A stretch of DNA of 64,000 bases. Origin: Phallus indusiatus (Eukaryota; Basidiomycota; Agaricomycetes; Phallales; Phallaceae). The DNA is taken from NCBI GenBank assembly GCA_027605045.1, contig JAQFWX010000173.1, forward strand, positions 1 through 64,000, written 5' to 3'. Shown here piece by piece: positions 57,638 to 64,000 of this stretch. Numbering within the stretch: position 1 is the stretch's first letter; each line of letters starts with the position of its first letter. Made by a program: the position numbers and the translations under genes. The notes below the pieces were generated by a model. The model did not search any database. It worked only from the letters and a program-made list of their open reading frames with translations, and was not told the origin of the DNA.

Positions 57638-57915
57638 TGTAAGGGAGCGTAGCTCCCTACACGGAGTCGTTTAGCGCCCGTTAGAGTCCTATTCGTCCTC
57701 AAGGCCTCACCGGTCTTGTCCTCATTTCTCTTTATTGTCCTCACCTTTCTGTCCACATTTCTCTGTTTTATCTTTAGTCCTTATTTTAGAGTCCCTAATT
57801 TACATTACGGTCCTCACACATTTTTGTATTTAATTCTCACATTTTGTTCGAATCAAATCATCTTTTCACACTTTCAGTTCATATTTCGTATATTGAGTCT
57901 GCGCACCGTGTAGCG
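57638..57915. mobile_element. short hairpin-headed insertion (MITE-like), about 280 bp
   Basis: It begins with a near-perfect hairpin, TGTAAGGGAGC then GCTCCCTACA, followed by a pyrimidine-rich interior. It ends near CACCGTGTAGCG, an inverted echo of CTACACGG at its start. The region upstream of copy I lacks this stretch. It starts with the same TGTAAGGGA as the insertion at 50922. Confidence 0.42.
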
Positions 57916-58009
57916 GCGACTCAGTATCTACAACATGTACTCTGCCTTCACTTATAACAGCCATCATGTGCATCATGGGTGTGCTCTTGAATTCGAATTT
58001 ACCTCATAG

Positions 58010-59576
58010 CTCAAATTATACCAACAGGCGTCTTCGACACTAGCGAAATCGAGAGGGGTACGGTTGTCATCATAGGCTGGGTGCTCGATCAAGTGCTTGA
58101 TGCGGGGAAATTAGAGGCTGCATATCGAAAGTTGGTCCAAAAGTGGCCGATTCTGGAATCTGAGCGCACGTCTCAGAAAGCAGAGAAAGGTGCGAAAGAC
58201 CGTTTCCAGTCGTTTTTTGCAAGAACTTATTGAGAAAACGTACTCAGAAATTAGTCTATGAGATTCCTGCTAAATTCAATGCTAAGACATCGCGGTATAT
58301 TTTCAAGAAAGTCATTATACCTGGACCTATAGAAAAAACGTACACGTTCCCGAAGGCATCATCTTCAATCCGAGACACTGTAAAAAATAATCAGGATCAC
58401 CTTTTTTCTCAAGATGGTCCTCGATCTCTTGGCGATTATATGAACGCCGATATTCTCGTGTCGCAACTCCAGGCTACCCTGTCTGACGACGCGACACTCG
58501 TCGGGCTTACGACTCCACATGTTCATTGCGACGGCCATGGAAATAAAGAGATCCTCATCGCGGTTACATGCATCCTTCGTGGCGAAGACGTTGAAGAGCT
58601 AACGCCGGGAGATCCTTTCACGGCTTTCGTCATACCTGAAGAAGAATGAACCTATCAAAACACCGTTGCCTTGGAGAGTTTTCTCGACTTTGGATATTAT
58701 TGTTGCCATGGCCTATGTCATAGCTGAATTTTTCATGACCCGGAATATCTCTTATAGGGTTCTATTCTTCCCGAAAGAAGAGGTGGAGAGGATCAAAGAG
58801 CAAGCGATGCAAGATCTCAGGAAAGAAAGAGGAGACGATCCTGGTACCTGGATTGGCTCAAGTGACGCCATCGTTGCGTTCTGCTTGAAGGTAGAGTAAA
58901 TGTTGGCATTCATTATAAGATAACAAAGATTTCTGAATGGTAGGACAAAGGATCCATCCTCCTTCCTGTTTAAGGACGCCGTTCAATGTAGCATATTACG
59001 CGAATTTGCGACGCTATTTAAAACAACCATCATCGCTTGCTCGTCTTTTCATTCATAACGGAGCTCTAGCCGTCGCCACCCCAACTATTCCCATATCCGC
59101 GATATATACAATGTCCCTTGGAGCTCTCGCATACCACATCCGGACTACTGTTCGTGATCAGACAGAACCAGAAGCAATCGAGACATTACTGAAATGGAGA
59201 ATCAAGACTGCAAAGAAGCTGTGTTTTTTTTTAAAAACCCAACGGCGGAGCGTGGAATGTATTTACAAATTGGAGAGATATGAAACTGATGGAAATCGAT
59301 TTCTCTGTAGCTTTGCCGGATGGTGAAGAAGGCAAACAAGTCAAGTGCCTTCATATTTTTAGCAATCTCTTTAAACCCTTTTCTATGCGTCAATTGATGG
59401 TACTACTCGCGGACGATCCTAAGGGGGGTATCTGGGTGGGGGGTACGTCGGTCTATTCGAGAGCCTTTCCTACATGTATGGTTTCTGATTCAACTTCACT
59501 TTCAGGGTTCTTTTCTGACAAGAAGGTTTGGGAAAGAGAAGATGGTTTTAAAGAGTTTATCTCTACAGATCACTAG
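58010..59576 (+). pseudogene. BAHD-like acyltransferase copy IV, frameshifted
   Basis: Nearly full-length partner of copy I. Readable segments: GWVLDQVLDAGKLEAAYRKLVQKWPIL, RYIFKKVIIPGPIEKTY, SLGDYMNADILVSQLQ and the catalytic THVHCDGHG (about 58520). After that come FFPKEEVERIKEQAMQDLR, ANLRRYLKQP and a C-terminal part to IWVGG. A frameshift with stop lies at 58640-58650 (PEEE then TGA), where copy I reads through. The acceptor at about 58946 has also changed from ACAG to ACAA. The defects differ from those of copy I. Confidence 0.68.
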
Positions 59577-60012
59577 AGTTTTCAACACGTGCATTGCTAT
59601 ATCACATAGCCCTGTGTTTATTTTTTTATTGATAAAATAAGGCTGCTTTCTTATTCAGACGAGTGAGTTTTTCCTTGAGACTTCACTAAAAGATAGTATT
59701 GCCATGAAAGATGACCTCTCGAGCTAAACCAGAAACCCCTCTACCCAGTCGTTCCTCATTATTTCAATACTCAAGTTCATTCTGGTAATGGCTGCCGTTC
59801 CTCCCGCAGAAGTATATAAGACCCAAGTCAACCCGTTGCGAAAGTGTAAAATGAGCATCAACATTCATTCGTGCAAACAGTACTGTAAAGAAATACACAA
59901 GAATACAACACATTAAATCATCACAACAGATTAGAGTACTAACAACAACAACACAAATAATCAAACCAACAGTTAAACAAAAGTAATTAAACAAAATCTC
60001 ATTACACCTTAG
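59577..60012. other. intergenic, end of accessory region
   Basis: No gene; AAC/ACAACA-rich near 59930-59990. Confidence 0.5.
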
Positions 60013-62455
60013 TCATCTTCCACGAACGATCAAACCCCCGTCCCACGTGGAAACTCTGTACCCATCATAATTGAGCATGTCTTTGATAGCAGGTCCGAGA
60101 ACGGAGACCTGATCCACGGAATGCTTTCCCCGTCCTGTTATAATTTTCAAAAAGCGGGCTAGATGGCATTTTAATTAGTGAATTTCAACAAAAAAATTGG
60201 GCAAAACGGGTTCGGAGAGATGCACGTACAGCCAGAAAAATCAAATGCTTCAACGGCTTCTGTTACAATTACACGTGCTTCTGGTATAGTTAGGCCGTGC
60301 AAATCAAGTGTATCTCGTTCTGCAGAGTTACGGCTGTTTTCAAAAAAAAAGTAAAAAGGATTTTGGTGAGATAAAAAAGAGTATGACGAATAATGCGGTC
60401 GAACCGTTTTTCGTTGACCACCCTACGAGCAATTTCGAGAGCTTTAGCGTGTTCCTGTTCCCGAAATTCTCGAGCCTGAAGTATCAGAGTTGTCAAATTA
60501 GTTGCTTGCTCAGGGAGAGAAGGGGACAACGACGGATAATTTACTTTTTCAGCGTAGTGAAACGCGATTTCTCCGCCTCGATTTTTAGTTGAACCAGATT
60601 TCCAGAACCGAGAGGCTTGATGCATGGCCTGTGCATAGTAAATAGGAACCTTGAAAATGGCGCGATTTTTTAAGTGAACGAATTCACATACCTCCTTACG
60701 TTGGTCCCTGTACCACGTCAAGTCACGATCTAACTCGCCAACATCCCCTTTTCCACCTTTTCCAAATCTGTTTCCCGATCCTCTTACTGGTTGCCTGATA
60801 GATGTTTGAGTACGTAAATTACTCTCATACGTACATTACGTAGACTTACTTTGAACGATTGGGATTGGAATATGCAGGAATGAATCTGTCTAGATGGGGC
60901 GATGCAACCTTTTGAGGACGGCGCTGCACAGTTGTCCAACTCGAACTTGGACCTGACACACCGGGTGAATCTGGTGGTCTGGATTTGATAGAAATGACAG
61001 GCGGGGCTGGTGGAGGTGGTTGGGCGGGTTTGGATCTCACATTTGCATAATTTAGTGTGGTCAAGGAAGACGTCGGTGTGGATGGGGATGAGAGTTGGGT
61101 ATCTTTTTTGAAGGTATATGTCTGTAAATGCGCAACACCTGCTCCTTTAACAAACGCCTCGTCCAATTCTTTCAAAAGCTGAAGTAGATCCAAAGCTGTG
61201 TCTAATTTGCCGTTAGCGGCTATTATGCAGAGTCTGGCGTCTTTTTGCAGCTCCAGAAGCTGTTCGCCATTGAGTGCGAGTGAGTCATCTGATCCCGGGT
61301 CGACGATTATATCGCACAATCCTTTAATACTTGTTTGTAACGCCGAGGAATTTGGTGTGGTATTGGTGTTGGCAGGGCGTTTTTTGATTAAATCTGATAA
61401 TGCATTTCGTAGGGCGTCTCCTTCCATTTTCCAACCCACTTTGGAGTTTGTCGTTGTTGATTGAGGAGCGTGGAAGTAACTTTGGAAGAATCCTGCTGGA
61501 GTCGGGTGTAGTAATTCGCTTAAACGGGCTGATATTGAGCTAAGTCGCGTCCATGGGTCAGTTATGAAGGAGCCGGATAGGAGTTTAGGTTTAGTAGAGC
61601 CTTTTGGCGATTGGTTCGCGAGTTGAATGCTGTGCTGCCTTTGGCGAATATCCACAAATGCTACTTTAGTAGTAGGTTTTTTGGATTTCTTCGGCGCATT
61701 CGCCATGAGGAATTGTTGACCGCGTTTGTTATTGCTTGACGTGACCACCTTCCACTCGTCTTCTGCCTGGTTTTTGGACTCTGGTTCGTCGTCCAATCCG
61801 CGTTCAGCAAGGTCCTGGATGTATTCCAGGCTGAGAAGTTGGTCAATAACAGTGGACAAATCGTCGATATCGCCACCTTCCGTAGATGATTCGGTTCCAT
61901 ATTGTTCCACGAACGTCTGGTGAATAAGGATATTCGATAGGTTCGGGAAAAGCATATTCAAAAATTCTGTTGGAGATGAGAATGTGGCGTTGCCAGCGCT
62001 GCTCATGGACGTCATGCTCATTGCCGTAGATCCTGATACAGAGGTAGAATCGTCCCGTCCATAAGGGCTTTCACCGCTTTCCTTGCTATCTTCTGATAAA
62101 TCAAGTTTCAAGGAGGGCGATTCCTTGGAGCCGAGTTCTGACGAATCGAGAGAACACGGCTGAGACGCATCTTGATTGTCGTGAGCATGTACATTCAATG
62201 TTAATTGCGTTAATGTATCGCGGATAGCCTGCAAAGACGAATCGTCGACTTGAATTTCAACATTTTTAGGCTCTTGGTAGTCTGAAAGCAGTGCGGCAAG
62301 AAGAGATGAATCTATGAGGGGAAATTCCGTCTGGAAAGATGAATAATTTTGCAGCTTTAGATCGACATTCGAAACTGGTTGGGATTAAACTTTCTTACTT
62401 GCAGGATTTCCTGAATATTAGATGTGCTCATGACAGAAGAGTGGGAGCACGCCAT
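60013..62455 (-). CDS. CUE2: CUE / DUF1771 / Smr-domain protein, Cue2-like endonuclease, 681 aa
   Basis: Yeast Cue2 is the no-go-decay endonuclease that cleaves mRNA at collided ribosomes. Seven exons: 62399-62455, 60850-62330, 60692-60794, 60545-60628, 60405-60475, 60230-60333 and 60013-60158. A CUE-like N-terminus (NIQEILQTEFPLIDSSLLAALLSDY) is followed by a second possible ubiquitin-binding helix pair (FLNMLFPNLSNILIHQTFVEQY). The C-terminus has DUF1771 (QASRFWKSGSTKNRGGEIAFHYAEK|AREFREQEHAKA) and then Smr. Smr motifs are TLDLHGLTIPEA (DxH), LKIITGRGKHSV and GGLIVRGR. Length and order are longer than yeast Cue2 (443 aa) because of disordered linkers. Confidence 0.85.
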
Positions 62456-62968
62456 TATGGACAGTCACGGACGTGACTCATCGTCAGGTCACATCCTTAT
62501 TGTTTGGCAGATACCGTCATCGTGGCGGGTTTGTCAGAATGAAAAGATTGAGAGTCAGAAAATCAAATTCTGCAGGATAAAATGAAAGTGAGAATGCTAC
62601 TAGCGCTAATTATCAGAATACAAGTTCAGACATCAGATTTCTGGCTTCAGATTTTACTGCAAGTCTGCAATGCCACTACTGGCCCACTAAGAGGGTCACC
62701 GGTCACCGGTCAAGCTCAAACATGAAATATTTTCAGACCAAATAGATGTTATACATCTCCTCTCCAATATGTCCTAAATCGACAAAGCCCAAAAATAAAC
62801 TGTAGAGACTACCCCCTTTCCGAACGTTCGAGAACGATGTCACGGTGACCGACCGAGTCTCAGTTAGGAAAAGGGGCTTGGTACGAACCTAGAACCAACC
62901 TTCAACCTAGTTTGTTGTTATTTGATTCAACAACCAGTTCAACAACCGATTCGTACGCTTTACGGTTA
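62456..62968. promoter_or_regulatory. divergent intergenic region Cue2-like / kinase
   Basis: 513 bp between the two start codons. It contains the short inverted/direct GGTCACCGGTCACCGGTC block near 62694-62710; no gene is seen. Confidence 0.45.
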
Positions 62969-64000
62969 ATGTTCCTCGATTCTTATACTGAGTTTCAGCC
63001 ACTGTATCACCCCTCCGATCTTGATGACGCCGAGGATGTCGAGATGTATCGACCTGGAGGATTCCATCCAGTTTCAATTGGTGATATGTTTGCCAACGGT
63101 CGCTACAAAGTCTTGCATAAGTTGGGTTGTGGATGCTCGTCTACTGTCTGGCTTGCACGCGACCAGCATCCGCCTAAGCAGGATCAGTCAGCATATTCGA
63201 GAACCCTTGTGGCTTTGAAGGTTCTCTCGGCCGATGAATCCTCTAAACCTAATGATGAGATTCCGGAGCTCACTGTTCCTGTCGCTTTAGATGGCAGACT
63301 CCGTGCTACTGGTTACACCGGTCATAATATCCAACTCATCAAAGATCATTTCACAGAGAAGGGCCCTAATGGAACACACATATGCATTGTCTATCAATTT
63401 TCCGGCCCTAGCGTATTCTCTCTAACATATTGTCCTGGAAGGCGAGCCGGGAGCAGGCGTCTCAATGGAGATTTAGCCAGAAAGGTAGCCAAACAAGTTG
63501 TCGATGCAGTGGAGCTCATGCATTCTGCGGGATTCGTGCATGGAGGTTCGTCAGTTCTGCTTCTGACTTTTATGATAGTGCCACAATGTTTGCTAATCAT
63601 CCTGCACAGATTTGACAACAAGCAATATCCTGTTTCAAGTTTCTGACAAGGTTTTCAGATGGTCAGACAGAACAGTCTACTTAACCCTGGGTCAACCTAC
63701 AGGGGTAGAAATTACAACTTGCGACAACTCTTCACCCGCCCCGTATGCCCCCCAAAAACTTATCTCACCCATCGATAGTACTCGTTTCTCTTCACATTTA
63801 TTGCAAGAAAATATTGTTGTCATTGATTTTGGCGAATCTTTCGCCACGAACCTTCAGCCCGAAGATTACGTACCAGCCACCGCGATACATTATATGTCAC
63901 CAGAAGCTCGCTTTGAAAGCAGAATCAGCATGGCTTCTGATATTTGGGGGCTAGCATGCACACTATTTGAAATCCGTTCTGGATTTTCACTCTTCGAACC
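62969..64000 (+). CDS. SRPK-like protein kinase, truncated by window end
   Basis: N-terminal and middle part of an SR-protein-kinase-like Ser/Thr kinase. The ATG at 62969 (MFLDSYTEFQPL) was chosen over upstream near-cognate codons. Exon 1 is 62969-63545 and exon 2 starts at 63610 and runs off the window. Features: YRPGGFHPVSIGDMFANGRYKVLHKLGCGCSSTVWLARD (SRPK-type start and glycine-rich loop), VALKVL (catalytic lysine), HGDLTTSNILF in place of HRDLKxxN, DFGES for DFG, and MSPEARF for the APE region. HGDL rather than HRDL is usual for the expanded agaricomycete SRPK-like kinases. The C-lobe end lies outside the window. Confidence 0.88.

Noticed and set aside
1..64000. CRISPR arrays, bacterial operons, plasmid or phage features
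   Set aside because: None seen; the intron-rich eukaryotic gene structure explains the window.

Overview
The window is a stretch of nuclear genome from a basidiomycete fungus, most likely an agaricomycete mushroom. Genes are cut by many short GT-AG introns of about 45-60 nt. The families are typical of that group: a Zn2Cys6 regulator with a fungal-type middle domain, DUF6534-like membrane proteins, expanded pepsin-type proteases, an Opi1 regulator, and ERG4 for ergosterol. No bacterial operons, CRISPR arrays or convincing tRNA genes were seen. The exon models below were built by hand from splice phase and family motifs.

Layout. Positions 1-5.5 kb hold two tandem minus-strand aspartic protease copies, A decayed and B probably dead, plus a serine-protease-like relic. 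A lone F-box gene lies at 7.0-7.7 kb. RanGAP (RNA1) is at 9.7-11.0 kb and an intact third aspartic protease at 11.6-13.2 kb. From 14.4 to 44.6 kb is a dense core of single-copy housekeeping genes: a coiled-coil protein, a fork head factor, SF3B1, MZT1, ERG4, a Zn2Cys6 regulator, COQ3, the sorting nexin MVP1, a cyclopropane-fatty-acid synthase, OPI1, a mitochondrial rhomboid and an Sld3-like replication factor. Many of these are head-to-head pairs with very short shared promoters; the two tightest have 65 and 104 bp between start codons.

From about 45 to 60 kb lies a repeat-rich accessory region. It is a tandem duplication of a roughly 3.5 kb unit carrying a minus-strand DUF6534-like membrane gene and a fragment of a plus-strand BAHD-like acyltransferase. 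It is flanked by longer, frameshifted acyltransferase copies. The second unit carries a 1.13 kb putative DNA transposon inside the first intron of its DUF6534 gene. Two shorter hairpin-headed insertions were also found. After this the core resumes with a CUE/DUF1771/Smr protein (Cue2-like) and a truncated SRPK-like kinase.

Links between genes: ERG4 (ergosterol), the cyclopropane-fatty-acid synthase and OPI1 (phospholipid gene regulation) all touch membrane lipids, but nothing shows them to be a cluster. The most notable sequence-level results are three frame-essential microexons (7, 10 and 11 nt), a GC-AG intron in MZT1, and the record of duplication, frameshift and transposon insertion at 45-60 kb. 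I found no clear undescribed multi-gene system.
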